Positions 43,078 through 53,459 of a stretch of DNA of 64,000 nt are shown here, piece after piece. The stretch's first letter is position 1; each line of letters begins with the position of its first letter. Below the pieces are notes generated by a model. That model saw only the letters and a list, made by a program, of their open reading frames with translations. It had not been told where the DNA came from and searched no databases. Source of the DNA: Pannonibacter sp. XCT-53 (GTDB lineage Bacteria; Pseudomonadota; Alphaproteobacteria; Rhizobiales; Stappiaceae); contig NZ_JAABLQ010000001.1 of assembly GCF_009915765.1 (NCBI RefSeq), positions 1 to 64,000 of the forward strand, in the 5' to 3' direction. The translations under genes were made by a program, and so were the position numbers.

Positions 43078-43379
43078 ACTCGCTTTTTGCCTTGATGCGG
43101 CGCAGGGAAACCGTCGACTGCACCGTGGAGATCAACAACACGTTCGATCAGCTGGGCGCGCATGTGCGCTTCGACAACGGTGTCGTGGTGCATCCCGGCG
43201 ATGAGGTCTTCGTCCATGGCGCGCCCGTGTCGATCCCCTACGGTCGCTGCGAGAGCTTCCGCCGCGAGGCGACGATCCAGCGTGCGGGCTTCCTGGAACG
43301 CGCCTGGATCCGGGCGACGGGCGATCTCGACATGATGGAACTGTGCGAATTCAGCTTCACCGAAAGGGCACTGTCATGA
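43074..43379 (+). CDS. Conserved small PGC protein between puhC and acsF
   Basis: The 101-residue soluble product is beta-rich ([20 protein letters not shown]) and ends in [12 protein letters not shown] gene of this size is commonly found at this place before acsF in purple-bacterial clusters, but its function is not established. It overlaps both puhC and acsF by ATGA, so it is made in step with them. A role with AcsF or the assembly factors is inference. Confidence 0.82.
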   Translation: MNSLFALMRRRETVDCTVEINNTFDQLGAHVRFDNGVVVHPGDEVFVHGAPVSIPYGRCESFRREATIQRAGFLERAWIRATGDLDMMELCEFSFTERALS

Positions 43380-44482
43380 ACAAGCCGGTTTCCAACACCG
43401 ATCTGGCGGACCACAGGACGCTTGACGATCGCAAGTCGGCCGTCAACGACACCACCCGCAGCGCGCTGGTGTCCACCATGCTGACGCCGCGCTTCTACAC
43501 CACCGACTTTGAGGAGATGGACCGGATCAATGTCGAACCGGTCCGTGTCGAATGGGACGCGCTGATTGCCCAGATGCGCAGCGACCCGAACCAGGGCCAC
43601 TTCAAGCGCAACGAGGAATGGGACGATGTCGACCTGGACGCCCTGCCGGCGGACCTGCGCGAGGAGCTGATCGATTTCCTCGTGTCCTCGCTGACCTCAG
43701 AGTTTTCGGGCTGCGTGCTGTACAAGGAAATGAAGCGGCGCGGCAAGAACAAGGAGATCTGCGAGCTGTTCGGCTACATGAGCCGGGACGAGAGCCGCCA
43801 TGCAGGCTTCATCAACGACGCGCTCAAGGACTTCGGAATTGGCGTCAACATGGGCTTTCTGGCCAAGGCCAAGAAGTATACCTACTTCAAGCCCAAGTTC
43901 ATCTACTATGCGACCTATCTGTCCGAGAAGATCGGCTATGCCCGTTACATCACCATCTTCCGACATCTCGAGCAGCATCCCGAGCACCGCTTCCATCCGA
44001 TCTTCAAGTGGTTCCGCCAGTGGTGCAATGACGAGTTCTCGCATGGCGAGGCGTTCTCGCTGATCATCCGCTCGGATCCCCGTCTGCTGCGCGGGCGCAA
44101 CAAGCTCTGGATCAAGTTCTTCCTGCTGGCGGTGTTTGCGACCATGTATGTGCGCGATCACATGCGGCCTGCCTTCCACAAGGCGCTGGGCGTCAACATC
44201 GAGGACTATGACCTTCGCGTCTTCCGCCTCACTTCCGAGATCTCGCGCCAGTGTTTCCCGCTGGTGCTGGATCTCGAGCATCCGGCGCTCATCGAGGGCT
44301 TCCGGCGCATGGAGCGGATCAATCGCAGGATGCAGGCGGCCACGGAGCGCGGGGGGCTCTCCGGCCGGCTCGGCCGCGCCTGGTGGGGCCTGGCGGCCGG
44401 CGCCAACTTCCTGCGCATGTACATGATCCCGGCGAAGAAGAACGACCTGCCGGCGACCTCGCGTCTGCAGCCCGTCTGGTGA
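43376..44482 (+). CDS. acsF: Oxygen-dependent Mg-protoporphyrin IX monomethyl ester cyclase
   Basis: The 368-residue di-iron enzyme forms the isocyclic ring E using oxygen. Iron-ligand motifs are visible: [13 protein letters not shown] near residue 110, [10 protein letters not shown] near 140, and [11 protein letters not shown] near 224. The cluster portion in view has no bchE, the anaerobic alternative, which suits an aerobic phototroph. The ATG at 43376 overlaps the preceding stop. Confidence 0.97.
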   Translation: MNKPVSNTDLADHRTLDDRKSAVNDTTRSALVSTMLTPRFYTTDFEEMDRINVEPVRVEWDALIAQMRSDPNQGHFKRNEEWDDVDLDALPADLREELIDFLVSSLTSEFSGCVLYKEMKRRGKNKEICELFGYMSRDESRHAGFINDALKDFGIGVNMGFLAKAKKYTYFKPKFIYYATYLSEKIGYARYITIFRHLEQHPEHRFHPIFKWFRQWCNDEFSHGEAFSLIIRSDPRLLRGRNKLWIKFFLLAVFATMYVRDHMRPAFHKALGVNIEDYDLRVFRLTSEISRQCFPLVLDLEHPALIEGFRRMERINRRMQAATERGGLSGRLGRAWWGLAAGANFLRMYMIPAKKNDLPATSRLQPVW

Positions 44483-44492
44483 GGGGGACAGG

Positions 44493-45335
44493 ATGAACCT
44501 TGCAAGTCCGGTCACGGCTGTGCTGCTCGCCATCGGGATCTGGTGGCTGTCGACCGGGCTTGTCCTTGCCATGGTGCACTGGTCGGGCAAGAAGTCCCTC
44601 CGGCCCTGGCAGTTGCTGCCGTGGGTGACCGGGATCGGCGTTCTCGGCTTCGTCCTGATGCTGGAAGGCAGCGCGGCGCAGACGCCGGTCGGCTCCTACA
44701 CGGGCTTCTTCGGGGCGCTGCTGGTCTGGGCCTGGCATGAGACCACCTTTCTCACCGGGATGGTCACCGGCCGGCACAAGGGCGAATGCCCGCCGGGCCT
44801 CACCGGTCTGGCCCGGTTCCGTGCGGCCTGGGCGGCGGTCTGTGATCATGAGATCGCCCTGCTGGTGACGGCCGTGGTCCTGTGGCTCGCCCTGCGCCAT
44901 GCCGCCAACCTCTTCGGCCTTGCCACGTTCGGGCTGCTGTGGGGCATGCGGATTTCCTCCAAGTTGCTGATCTTTCTCGGTGCGCGGCACGCGATCAGCG
45001 GTCTGATGCCGCCGGCGATCCTGCATCTGCGCTCCTATTTCAACACCGGCCGGACGACCCCGCTGTTTCCGCTGTTCCTGGCTGGCGCCATCGGGATCTT
45101 CGCCGTGCTGGTCGTCGGCGTGCTGCGGGCACACCAGCCCTATTCGGAGGTTGGCCACCTCCTGCTGGCGACCTTCATGGCGCTGGCCATCATCGAACAT
45201 CTCATTCTCGTGCTGCCCGTCTCGGACACCGCGCTGTGGCGCTGGGCCGTCCCCGGATCGCGTCCGGCGCATGACGCGGGCAGCGTGCCGGCTTCGGCGC
45301 TGCGGCCTGTCCGCCGGCAGCCGGAAACACCTTAA
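44493..45335 (+). CDS. puhE: Photosynthetic complex assembly protein PuhE
   Basis: The 280-residue protein has seven to eight hydrophobic segments and family marks such as [15 protein letters not shown] near residue 85 and [17 protein letters not shown] [15 protein letters not shown] near 155. PuhE modulates bacteriochlorophyll supply and reaction-centre assembly in Rhodobacter. It follows acsF by 10 bp and precedes hemA, the usual order in Rhodobacter-like clusters. Confidence 0.92.
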   Translation: MNLASPVTAVLLAIGIWWLSTGLVLAMVHWSGKKSLRPWQLLPWVTGIGVLGFVLMLEGSAAQTPVGSYTGFFGALLVWAWHETTFLTGMVTGRHKGECPPGLTGLARFRAAWAAVCDHEIALLVTAVVLWLALRHAANLFGLATFGLLWGMRISSKLLIFLGARHAISGLMPPAILHLRSYFNTGRTTPLFPLFLAGAIGIFAVLVVGVLRAHQPYSEVGHLLLATFMALAIIEHLILVLPVSDTALWRWAVPGSRPAHDAGSVPASALRPVRRQPETP

Positions 45336-45364
45336 GGAACCAGAGAGAGAAGAAGGAACGCAAA

Positions 45365-46582
45365 ATGGACATCTTTGAACACATGGAAGCCGCTCTCTCG
45401 GGGCTGAAATCCGCCGGCAACTACCGCGTCTTTGCCGAGCTCGAACGGCGCAACAGCGCCTTCCCGCGGGCAACGTTCTACGAGGACGGCGGCGCCACGC
45501 GGGATGTCACCGTCTGGTGCTCCAACGACTACCTCGGCATGGGCCAGAACCCGGTGGTCACCGGCCGGATGGTCGAGGTCATCGGCCAGTGCGGCGCCGG
45601 TGCCGGCGGAACGCGCAACATCTCCGGCACCAACCATCACCATGTGCTGCTGGAACGCGAGCTGGCCGACCTGCATGCCAAGGAAGCGGCGCTGATCTTC
45701 ACGTCGGGCTACGTCTCGAACTGGGCTGCGCTCGGCACGCTGCTGGCGCGCATTCCCGGGATCATCGTCTACTCCGATGCGCTGAACCACGCCTCGATGA
45801 TCGAGGGCATCCGCCATGCGCGCTGCGAGAAGCGGCTGTTCCGGCACAATGATCCTGCACATCTGCGCGCCCTCATGGCCGCCGATGACCCGGCTGCCCC
45901 CAAGATGGTCGCCTTCGAGAGCGTCTATTCGATGGATGGAGACATTGCGCCGATCCGCGAGATCTGTGATGTCGCGGATGCCTTCGGCGCCATCACCTAT
46001 CTCGACGAGGTGCACGCGGTCGGCATGTATGGTCCCAGGGGCGGCGGGGTGGCCGAACGCGAGGGGCTGATGGACCGCATCACCGTCATCGAGGGAACGC
46101 TCGGCAAGGCCTTCGGCGTGATGGGCGGCTACATCACCGGGCCGGCGGTGCTGGTCGACTTCGTCCGGTCCTTTGCCTCCGGCTTCATCTTCACGACCGC
46201 GCTGCCGCCCGCGCTTGCGGCGGCGGCGGCGGCCTCGATCCGGCATCTGAAGGAAAGCCAGAGCGAGCGCCAGGCGCACCAGGCGGCGGTTGCCAAGGTC
46301 CGGTCCGCGCTTGATGCGCGCGGCATTCCGCACAAGCACAATCCCAGCCACATCGTGCCGGTGATCGTGGGCAATGCGTCCAAGTGCAAGTGGATCTCCG
46401 ACGTGCTGCTGAATGATTTCGGCATCTATGTCCAGCCGATCAACTATCCGACCGTTCCGGTCGGCACCGAGCGGCTGCGCATCACGCCGACCCCCTTGCA
46501 CAGCGACGCCGACATCCGCCATCTGGTTGAGGCCCTGTCGGCGCTCTGGTCGCAATGCGCGCTGGCGCGGGCGGTGGCCTGA
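45365..46582 (+). CDS. hemA: 5-aminolevulinate synthase
   Basis: The 405-residue PLP enzyme joins glycine and succinyl-CoA to give ALA, the first tetrapyrrole precursor (Shemin pathway). Typical motifs are [14 protein letters not shown] near residue 50, [12 protein letters not shown] near 80, [12 protein letters not shown] near 212, and the PLP lysine in GTLGKAFG near 245. Its place in the photosynthesis operon ties ALA supply to pigment synthesis. A second copy elsewhere in the genome is possible but not visible here. Confidence 0.97.
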   Translation: MDIFEHMEAALSGLKSAGNYRVFAELERRNSAFPRATFYEDGGATRDVTVWCSNDYLGMGQNPVVTGRMVEVIGQCGAGAGGTRNISGTNHHHVLLERELADLHAKEAALIFTSGYVSNWAALGTLLARIPGIIVYSDALNHASMIEGIRHARCEKRLFRHNDPAHLRALMAADDPAAPKMVAFESVYSMDGDIAPIREICDVADAFGAITYLDEVHAVGMYGPRGGGVAEREGLMDRITVIEGTLGKAFGVMGGYITGPAVLVDFVRSFASGFIFTTALPPALAAAAAASIRHLKESQSERQAHQAAVAKVRSALDARGIPHKHNPSHIVPVIVGNASKCKWISDVLLNDFGIYVQPINYPTVPVGTERLRITPTPLHSDADIRHLVEALSALWSQCALARAVA

Positions 46583-46607
46583 CAGCGTCGAGCCGAAGGA
46601 CCTTCGC

Positions 46608-47132
46608 ATGAACCGGCAGATCCTCATTCCGGCCGTTGCCGGCGACGGCACGCTCTATCCGGTGGAGAAGCTCGACGCCCATGTGCGCGGGCTTTTGCAT
46701 CTTGCCGTCTCGGTCTTTGTCTTCGATGCGGATTACCTGCTGGTTCAGCGCAGGGCGGCGGGCAAGTATCATTGCGGCGGGCTCTGGGCCAACACCTGCT
46801 GCAGCCATCCGCACTGGGACGAGAGCGTCGAGGCCTGTGCCCATCGGCGTCTCGAGGAAGAGCTCGGCTTTTCCGTCCCCCTGCAGCGTCACGCCACGGT
46901 CGAGTACCAGGCGGATGTCGGGGCGGGCCTGAGCGAGCATGAAAGGGTCACGCTGTTCAGCGCCGAGGTCGACCGGACCCGGCAGGCGGTCGTGCCCAAT
47001 CCCGACGAGGTCGACGCCGTGCGCTGGATCCGGCTGGAGGATCTCCATGTGGAAGTCCGGCAGACGCCCGAGCGTTTCACGCCCTGGTTCCGGATCTATC
47101 TGGAACGCTTTCCGGCGCTGCGCTTTTCCTGA
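46608..47132 (+). CDS. idi: Isopentenyl-diphosphate delta-isomerase, type I
   Basis: The 174-residue Nudix-fold enzyme interconverts IPP and DMAPP. The active-site cysteine lies in ANTCCSHP at residues 61-68, the acid in LSEHERVTLF near 110, and the Nudix-like helix is RRLEEELGF. The ATG at 46608 starts 25 bp after hemA, so it is the last gene of the long rightward run. With dxs it supplies C5 units for carotenoids and the pigment tail. Confidence 0.96.
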   Translation: MNRQILIPAVAGDGTLYPVEKLDAHVRGLLHLAVSVFVFDADYLLVQRRAAGKYHCGGLWANTCCSHPHWDESVEACAHRRLEEELGFSVPLQRHATVEYQADVGAGLSEHERVTLFSAEVDRTRQAVVPNPDEVDAVRWIRLEDLHVEVRQTPERFTPWFRIYLERFPALRFS

Positions 47133-48042
47133 AGGTTTACCGGGCTTGATCGTGCATCGGGCCTGATTGGGCATCGGGCTTGATTGTTCAAGGGGGGCTT
47201 GACTATTCGGGGCCCGAAGGTCCGGCCGGTCCGACGGACTGCGCGCCGCAGGTCCTTGCAGGGGATGTCGGAACCGGGTCCAGGTTTGCAACGGGGCGCA
47301 GCGGTCGTGTGCCTGCGCCGACAGTCATGCCGTGTCGCCGTGGTGCTTCGTTCGGGGCAGTCCACCATGCCGGCTTGGCCGAGCCTGCCCGCGCAGCGGT
47401 CCGCCATGGCGATCCATGCCACGACGGGGGTCCGGGGCCTGACGTCCTGATCCGGGTGTCTTTTGCGCCGGGAGCCGTCGCCGGGCGCATGATCCGGGCC
47501 CGTCCGGGTCCTGCAGCGCCCGCGCACCTGCCCTGCTTTCCCGAGAACTGGACCCGAGCCCTCTTGCCGGCGCGCAGGCCCTGACGCGAGCCTGTCACGC
47601 CTGCTCGCCGATGCCCTGTGGCCGACGTCTTTCCCCTCATGTCCTCTCCGAAGGGTCAAGGTGCCCGGACCGCGGTCGCCCGGTTCCGGAACGCCCTGGA
47701 TGGCCACCGGACCTGCCCCCGGATCGGTCACCGGACCTGCACCAGGACCGGCCCCCAAACCTGCCCCCGGATCGGCCCCGGTTCGACCCCCGGGCCTTGT
47801 CTCACTCCAGGCTGCAGATGCGTGCCGGGGCGCCGGAGATTCAGGGGGAACCGCGCGGGTGCGCGCAACGTGGAAGGACCGTGACGGGCGGTGCGGCGGG
47901 CAAGATGGCCGCGGAGCCTCGGGGGCTATATGCCGGCCGGAGCGAACGGGTGGATCGGCCGCTGCGCGCTTTGGTCCGGGGGAGCAGCATCGCGGTGCCG
48001 GAGCCTGTGTCGGCCTGCCTGATGGCGCCTTGTCAAGGGAAC
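47133..48042. other. Gene-free low-complexity spacer between idi and pufC
   Basis: Two convergent operons end on either side of this 0.9-kb stretch. It starts with imperfect repeats of CGGGCTTGATTG (about 47146-47200) and later has CCGGACCTGC and CCCCCGGATCGG repeats (about 47690-47780). Open frames on both strands are Gly/Pro/Arg/Ala simple sequence. I see no gene. Confidence 0.7.
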
Positions 48043-48073
48043 GGCGCGGCGGGCCTTGTCGGTCCGCCGCGCC
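48043..48073 (-). terminator. Hairpin downstream of pufC
   Basis: A 10-bp perfect stem (GGCGCGGCGG/CCGCCGCGCC) with an 11-nt loop lies 23 bp after the pufC stop. There is no clear T run on the minus strand, so it may end or protect the puf message rather than act as a classical intrinsic terminator. Confidence 0.6.
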
Positions 48074-48095
48074 AGATGCGCCGGTGTTGCAAGGA

Positions 48096-49253
48096 TCAGT
48101 TGCTGGCCTTAGCTAGCGTCGTCTCCAGCGGCACGGCCGGGGCTGTCGTCGGGGCGAGTGACGACGAGCGTCCGGGAGCGCCCATCACCTTGGTTTCACC
48201 GGGCACATAGGTGGAGAAGTCCGGAACGTCGGTGGGGCCCTGCTTGTCGAGTGCGTCGACGTAGGACTGCAGCATCGACACGCCATAGAGCGGCTTCTGC
48301 ACGCCGTTGTGGCAGGTCGAGCAGCCGACCTTGAACACGTCGCCTTCCGGTCCCTTTCGATGGGCCGGGAACACGGGCGTCAGGCCAACCATGTAGTCGT
48401 TGTTGATGGCCCGGGTCATGCGGATGCCATGCCAGGCGGTCACGCGCTGCGGCGGGCTCTGGTCCCAGTCGTTGAAGGCGCGGGAGTTGTGGCAGGCGAC
48501 GCAGTTCACGCCGAGAGACTCCGACATGTACATCATCAGCCCCCAGGTTCCCTCGGTCTCCTTGACGCCAGCCGGATTGGTGCCGGTCGGCAACGCGGTG
48601 TTCGAGTGGACGCGGATGGGCTTGTCCTTGAGCAGGTAGTCCATCAGGGCATTCTGCGGCAGGGAGGTGTTGCCGACATACTGGCCGGCGACATTCTGCC
48701 CGGCACGGCTCATGTTGCTCGCCGGCTTGGGCTCCTGGTCGTCCACCCAGTAGTTGGCGGGAACGGCCTGACCCCGATGGCAGGTGTAGCAGGTGACACC
48801 CACCTGGCCCACATGCGGTTCCCAGGCGACGTTGATCGTCTGGTTCATCTGGATCATCCGGCGCGCCACGACCTTCTGGTAGACCTCGTCGGAGGCCATG
48901 TTCTCGGGATTGTGGCAGTAGTTGCAGCCCTGTTCGGGCGGTGCGACCCAGGCGGTGATCGAGGCCATGAACTGGTTGAACTGGTCATCCGAGAGATCGC
49001 CAAGGACCTGGACGTTCTCGTAGAGCTGCCCGGCCTTGTCGCCTTCCGGACTGGCTTCCCAGGGAGCCTCCGGCACCACATTGGCAGCCTTGAGGGCTTC
49101 CAGCTTCTCCAGGTCCTGCTCCAGCACCATCCCGGTGCCCCGGTAGCCGATCTGGGTGGAGACGACCGGCGGGGCGTCCCAGCCGGCGCCGACGAAGCTG
49201 GCGATCGCAAGCAGGGCTCCGGCCGACGCAGCAAAAGGTATCCAGATTTGCAT
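48096..49253 (-). CDS. pufC: Reaction-centre tetraheme cytochrome c subunit
   Basis: The 385-residue product binds four haems through CNYCH, CYTCH, CVACH and CSTCH and donates electrons to the special pair. The N terminus has one hydrophobic anchor (residues 3-24) and no lipobox cysteine, so it is probably held by an uncleaved helix. The C-terminal 25 residues are an Ala/Thr/Pro-rich tail. The ATG at 49253 follows GAGAGGGA. It is the last gene of the puf operon, replacing pufX of Rhodobacter. Confidence 0.97.
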   Translation of the reverse strand: MQIWIPFAASAGALLAIASFVGAGWDAPPVVSTQIGYRGTGMVLEQDLEKLEALKAANVVPEAPWEASPEGDKAGQLYENVQVLGDLSDDQFNQFMASITAWVAPPEQGCNYCHNPENMASDEVYQKVVARRMIQMNQTINVAWEPHVGQVGVTCYTCHRGQAVPANYWVDDQEPKPASNMSRAGQNVAGQYVGNTSLPQNALMDYLLKDKPIRVHSNTALPTGTNPAGVKETEGTWGLMMYMSESLGVNCVACHNSRAFNDWDQSPPQRVTAWHGIRMTRAINNDYMVGLTPVFPAHRKGPEGDVFKVGCSTCHNGVQKPLYGVSMLQSYVDALDKQGPTDVPDFSTYVPGETKVMGAPGRSSSLAPTTAPAVPLETTLAKASN

Positions 49254-49264
49254 TTTCCCTCTCC

Positions 49265-50230
49265 TCACTGCGCGGCTGGGTCGACAACACCCGGATAGAT
49301 GTCGGGCAGGGGAGAGACGATGCCGTGCTCGATGCCCCAGAGGTACCAGTTGTCGACGACGGTGCCGGTCAACAGGATCCCGATGCCGCCGGTGAGCGGG
49401 GTCAGGATTGCGAACCACCAGGCCCAGCGGTGGACGGATTCCATCGTGGCGTTGAAGCCCATCGTCCAGCGCCAGAACAGGGCGGCGCGCTCGGATGCGG
49501 TGCCGCGATCGGTGATCTGTTCCAGCTCACGCTCGCCGCCGTACTTGCCCACCGCCAGGATGGTGGCGCCGTGCATGGCAAACAGCAGCACCGAGCCGTA
49601 GAGGAAGACGATCGAAAGGCAGTGGAACGGATTGTAGTAGAGGTTGCCGTAGCGGATCGAGAAGGCTGCGGTCCAGTCGAGGTGCGGGAAGATCCCGAAG
49701 GGCACGGCCTCCGAGAAGTTGCCCATCAGTAGCGGGCGGATGAAGCCCAGCACGAGGAACAGCCAGATTGCCGACGCGAAGGCCCAGGCCACATGCGTGC
49801 CCATTTCCAGCTGGCGCGCCCGGCGATACACCCGCACCCACCACAGCAGCACGGACGCCGTCAGGAAGAAGCCGGCGATGAGCCACCATCCGCCATCATT
49901 CAGCGGCGGCAGCACCTTCAGCCCGTAATGCGCCGGCGGCGGTTCCAGGCCGAGCCAGAACAGCTGGCGGACGAACTGGATCGGGTCCCAGCCGACGGAG
50001 GCCAGCATGTTGAGACCGATGATCTCGAAGGCGATGAAGCCGAAGACCAGCGACAGCGTGCCGAGATAGCCGAGATAGATCGGCCCGAGCTGCGCATTGC
50101 CGATCCAGCCGAGGAGCCGGGACATGATGGGCGTGCCGAGACGTTCGCTGTCGCCTTTCGGCAGCGGCATGCCCTCTTCCGCAGGTCCGCTGACCTGCAC
50201 GATGGTGAGAATGTTCTGATACTGGGTCAT
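49265..50230 (-). CDS. pufM: Photosynthetic reaction centre M subunit
   Basis: The 321-residue membrane protein has the five helices of the M subunit. Pigment-binding segments include [20 protein letters not shown] with the special-pair histidine, [13 protein letters not shown] with an iron-ligand histidine, and [18 protein letters not shown] near the quinone site. The ATG at 50230 is preferred because MTQYQNI is the family start. It lies 11 bp after pufL. Confidence 0.98.
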   Translation of the reverse strand: MTQYQNILTIVQVSGPAEEGMPLPKGDSERLGTPIMSRLLGWIGNAQLGPIYLGYLGTLSLVFGFIAFEIIGLNMLASVGWDPIQFVRQLFWLGLEPPPAHYGLKVLPPLNDGGWWLIAGFFLTASVLLWWVRVYRRARQLEMGTHVAWAFASAIWLFLVLGFIRPLLMGNFSEAVPFGIFPHLDWTAAFSIRYGNLYYNPFHCLSIVFLYGSVLLFAMHGATILAVGKYGGERELEQITDRGTASERAALFWRWTMGFNATMESVHRWAWWFAILTPLTGGIGILLTGTVVDNWYLWGIEHGIVSPLPDIYPGVVDPAAQ

Positions 50231-50241
50231 GACGCTTCTCC

Positions 50242-51087
50242 TCAGTTCCAGATCGGCAGGTCGAGCCACCAGTTCCACCACTGGGGCCAGCCCTGGTTCC
50301 AGAAGGGGCCGCTGATGACGATGCAGACGGCGCTCCAGAAGCCTGCGTTGAGCGCAAGGATCAGACCCAGCCGGTGAATGCCGAGCGTGCCGATGGAGTA
50401 GCCGATGATGTCCCGGAAGAAGGTGTCCTCATACTCCGGCGTCTTGACCTCCGCCTGCTTGCCGCCGCCCTCGTGAGAGGCACCCGGATTGGCGGCAGAC
50501 AGGATCAGGCCGCCGTGCAGCGCCAGCGCCAGGCAGGTCGTGAAGAAGAACGACACCGCGATCATGTGCGCCGGGTTGTAGTGGAAGTGAAGGTACTGGT
50601 AGCCGACGTTCGACACCCAGTCGAGGTGACTGAAGATGCCATAGGGAAATCCGTGTCCCCAGGCACCCAGCAGGATCGGGCGGAACACGACCAGCGTCGC
50701 ATAGGCGAAGATCGCGAAGGAAAAGGCAAAGGGCACATGGTAGCCCATGCCGAGCTTGCGGCAGATCTCCACTTCGCGCAGCGCCCAGGAGCAGAAGGCT
50801 CCGAGCGCGCAGACCGTGATGATCTGCCAGAGACCGCCTTCCTTCAGCGGCGCGAGCGCCAGGCCGTAGGACAGGTCAGGTGGCGCGATCGAGATCTGCC
50901 AGATGTTCCAGGTCGGGCCGATGGCGGCCCCGTAGATGATCAGGGCCGTGCCCAGAATAGCAAAGAAGGCCGTCGTCACGCCGAAGAAGCCCACGTAAAA
51001 GGGGCCGACCCAAAAGTCGAACAGGTCGCCGCCGATCAGTGTCCCGCCGCGTACGCGGTATTTGCGTTCAAAACTCAGCAGCGCCAT
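50242..51087 (-). CDS. pufL: Photosynthetic reaction centre L subunit
   Basis: The 281-residue L subunit begins with the typical [20 protein letters not shown]. It shows the helix D/E histidines in [13 protein letters not shown] and [11 protein letters not shown], and the QB-site [19 protein letters not shown]. The ATG at 51087 is used because MALLSFE is the conserved start. A strong intergenic hairpin separates it from pufA. Confidence 0.98.
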   Translation of the reverse strand: MALLSFERKYRVRGGTLIGGDLFDFWVGPFYVGFFGVTTAFFAILGTALIIYGAAIGPTWNIWQISIAPPDLSYGLALAPLKEGGLWQIITVCALGAFCSWALREVEICRKLGMGYHVPFAFSFAIFAYATLVVFRPILLGAWGHGFPYGIFSHLDWVSNVGYQYLHFHYNPAHMIAVSFFFTTCLALALHGGLILSAANPGASHEGGGKQAEVKTPEYEDTFFRDIIGYSIGTLGIHRLGLILALNAGFWSAVCIVISGPFWNQGWPQWWNWWLDLPIWN

Positions 51088-51142
51088 TTCTGCTCCTCCC
51101 ACGGATCACCGGCCGGATGCCGGTGGGGCTTTCAAGGGATTG

Positions 51143-51182
51143 GGCGGCGGCCGGAGCCGGCAACGCGGGTCTGGCCGCCGCC
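51143..51182 (-). promoter_or_regulatory. pufA-pufL intercistronic hairpin
   Basis: A perfect 10-bp stem (GGCGGCGGCC/GGCCGCCGCC) with a 20-nt loop sits between the pufA stop and the pufL start. In Rhodobacter a hairpin here protects pufBA mRNA from 3' decay and gives a large excess of LH1 over reaction centre; the same role is inferred. Confidence 0.75.
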
Positions 51183-51187
51183 TTGTT

Positions 51188-51385
51188 TCAGCCGATCAGC
51201 TGCAGATCCTGGCCTGCCGGAACGGACAGTTCGATTGCGCTGGTCTTGAGGGGCTTGCCCTCGAGCCAGTTGAACCGGTCCGTGCTCAGCAGGATGAAAT
51301 GGATCAGGATGGCCAGGGTAAACAGGAACACGGACAGAGCGACGAGCGCCCTGCGCGGGTCGAACATGAGCCAGATTCTCCACAT
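51188..51385 (-). CDS. pufA: Light-harvesting 1 alpha polypeptide
   Basis: The 65-residue protein has one membrane helix with the bacteriochlorophyll-binding histidine ([19 protein letters not shown]) and the N-terminal [14 protein letters not shown] typical of LH1 alpha chains. It follows pufB by 13 bp and would be made in excess over pufLM because of the hairpin after it. Confidence 0.97.
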   Translation of the reverse strand: MWRIWLMFDPRRALVALSVFLFTLAILIHFILLSTDRFNWLEGKPLKTSAIELSVPAGQDLQLIG

Positions 51386-51398
51386 GTCGCGACCTCCC

Positions 51399-51620
51399 CT
51401 ATGCCAGCATCGGCAGCAGCGCCTGGACCGTCTGGTTCACCCCATCGAGGGAGGCATAACCATCCGGACCAGGGATCCAGGGACGCCACATCCAGACCAG
51501 GATATGCGCGACGATCGCAATCGCCGTGAAAATCATGAAGCCTTGGATGAAGAAGCCGTGGACCTCCTTCGCTTCGCTTTCGGTCAGACCCGAAAGTGAG
51601 ACATTCGATGAGTCAGCCAT
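51399..51620 (-). CDS. pufB: Light-harvesting 1 beta polypeptide
   Basis: The 73-residue protein has the LH1 beta signature: [18 protein letters not shown], the membrane helix [20 protein letters not shown] with the pigment-ligand histidine, then a C-terminal extension of about 20 residues longer than in Rhodobacter. AAGGAGGTG lies upstream of the ATG at 51620. Confidence 0.97.
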   Translation of the reverse strand: MADSSNVSLSGLTESEAKEVHGFFIQGFMIFTAIAIVAHILVWMWRPWIPGPDGYASLDGVNQTVQALLPMLA

Positions 51621-51736
51621 CAAATGCACCTCCTTGTCTCGAACGCTGCGGAGCCCCCGCAGCAGGGTTCCGGCAGGCCGCAGAGCGGACCGGCCGGGCT
51701 ATTGCCGACGTCGAGAACACCGGCAATTCCGAAGGG

Positions 51737-51970
51737 TTACGCGTTGAAGGCGTAACCCAAGGCCGCATAGGCCGAGGCCTTGGCCTCGGCAAAGACAGAG
51801 CCCTCGGCGACAGCGTCGCGCGGGCCGAAAACCGTGATGAGCCGGGTCAGCGCCACGGCCACGAAGCACAGGGGGAAGACCACGAGAAACAGCCGCTTCA
51901 TCGTCTGCCGCTCGAGCTGGCGCTCCTTGTGGCGGCTCGTCATCCGCTCCTGATCGGTCGTCGAAAGCAT
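51737..51970 (-). CDS. pufQ: PufQ, bacteriochlorophyll-related puf leader protein
   Basis: The 77-residue product has a basic N terminus (TSRHKERQLERQ) and one membrane helix (LFLVVFPLCFVAVALTRL), followed by a short periplasmic tail ending in ALGYAFNA. Size, topology and place between bchZ and pufB match PufQ, which affects bacteriochlorophyll synthesis or trafficking. Confidence 0.9.
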   Translation of the reverse strand: MLSTTDQERMTSRHKERQLERQTMKRLFLVVFPLCFVAVALTRLITVFGPRDAVAEGSVFAEAKASAYAALGYAFNA

Positions 51971-52013
51971 TCGTCTTCCTCCCTCAGATCTCTTTCGCCC
52001 GGGGCACGCGGGA

Positions 52014-53459
52014 TCACGCCATCGCGCGGGTCATCCGTGTTGCATCCTCGACATGGCGAAGGTCGACATGATCGCTGTTGGTTCGTCTTGCTTCCTGCTC
52101 GGCCGCCTCGCGCAGGCGCTTGGCGGCGGAGATGCGGACGAGCACGGGTTCGCGCTCGATGAGGGCATCCAGGGCCGCCTGCGCGTCGCTGCGCCAGGGC
52201 AGGCTGGTGCGCGGGCGGGCGGTCGTCGGCTCGATGGCATCCAGCTGGCCGGCGCGCGGCAGGATCTCGAACAGGAGATCGAACAGCGCATTGCAGACTT
52301 CCTGGATCATCCAGCAGGCGCCCGAGTAACCCATCACCGGTGTCCCGGTGTGGCGGCGGACGATCGCTCCCGGATAGGAGAGCTGGATGAAGGTGCCGCG
52401 CGCGCCCGCCTCGGCCATGTACATGCGTTCGTTGAACGATCCGAACATCACCATGGGCGGACGTGAGGCCGTCAGCTCCGCGATCTCGTGATTGTCGGTC
52501 TTGCTGCCGGCCTTGCGGGCGACCGCGAAGGCGCATGGCAGGCCCATCTCGTCCTCGAGGAACGTCCGGACGCCGCGCACATAGGTCTCGCTGGCAACAA
52601 TCGCGAAGTTTGCCGTGGCGAAGAAATCCTGGGTGACGGACCGCCAGAGATCCCACAGCGGCTTCAGCGTCGTGTGCTTCTCGCGGGCGATGAAAGGCTC
52701 CGGGTCGAGCCCGAGGATCTCCCCGAGCGAGCGCAGGAAGGCGGTGGTCGAGTGCACGCCGATCGGCGCCTGCAGGTAGGGCCGCTCCAGCGTTTCGCAC
52801 AGCATCCGCCCGAACTCGCGGTACAGGCAGATGTTGGCCTCCGCATCGCCGAGCTTGCGCAGGTCCTCCAGATGGCTGCCGAGCGGGAACACCATGTTCA
52901 CCTCGGCGCCAATCCCCTCGACCAGACGACGGATCTCGTGCAGGTCGGAGGGCATGTTGTAGGTGCCGTAGATCGGCCCGATGATGTTGACCTTGGGCTT
53001 CGCGCCACCGCTGGCCTTGCGCAGCTTCGGCACGCGCTTGGGGCCGAACTCGCTCCACAGCCAGTTCAGGGCCCGGTCGGCACTCTGCCACTGGTCCTCG
53101 TCGATCGTCCGGGGCAGGAAGCGCTTCAGGTTGGAGCCCTCCGGCGTGACGCCGCCGCCGATCATCTCGGCAATCGAGCCGGTGACCACGACTGCCGGCA
53201 GATCGGGATCGAGCGCCTGGCGCGCCCGCTTCATCGCGCCCTCGGTGCCGTGCTGGCCGAGTTCGTCCTCCGACAGGCCGCTGACCACGATCGGCAGCTC
53301 GTGCGGGGGCAGGGCGTCGGTGTAGTGCAGGACCGAGGTGACGGGCAGGTTCTCGCAGCCCACCGGGCCGTCGATCACCACCTGCAGTCCCTTGATGGCG
53401 GTGAAGGCATAGACGCTGCCCCAGTAGCCGCCGGCCCGGTCATGGTCGAGGATCAGCAT
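52014..53459 (-). CDS. bchZ: Chlorophyllide a reductase subunit Z
   Basis: The 481-residue product is the NifK-like subunit of chlorophyllide a reductase, which reduces the B ring on the way to bacteriochlorophyll. It starts [19 protein letters not shown] and has the cluster cysteine in [11 protein letters not shown]. The start overlaps bchY by 7 bp. The much longer open frame upstream on this strand is bchY read out of frame. Confidence 0.97.
   Translation of the reverse strand: MLILDHDRAGGYWGSVYAFTAIKGLQVVIDGPVGCENLPVTSVLHYTDALPPHELPIVVSGLSEDELGQHGTEGAMKRARQALDPDLPAVVVTGSIAEMIGGGVTPEGSNLKRFLPRTIDEDQWQSADRALNWLWSEFGPKRVPKLRKASGGAKPKVNIIGPIYGTYNMPSDLHEIRRLVEGIGAEVNMVFPLGSHLEDLRKLGDAEANICLYREFGRMLCETLERPYLQAPIGVHSTTAFLRSLGEILGLDPEPFIAREKHTTLKPLWDLWRSVTQDFFATANFAIVASETYVRGVRTFLEDEMGLPCAFAVARKAGSKTDNHEIAELTASRPPMVMFGSFNERMYMAEAGARGTFIQLSYPGAIVRRHTGTPVMGYSGACWMIQEVCNALFDLLFEILPRAGQLDAIEPTTARPRTSLPWRSDAQAALDALIEREPVLVRISAAKRLREAAEQEARRTNSDHVDLRHVEDATRMTRAMA

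Noticed and set aside
47096..47758. Open frames on both strands in the idi-pufC spacer.
   Set aside because: They consist of Gly/Pro/Ala/Arg repeats that reflect DNA repeats and match no family I know.
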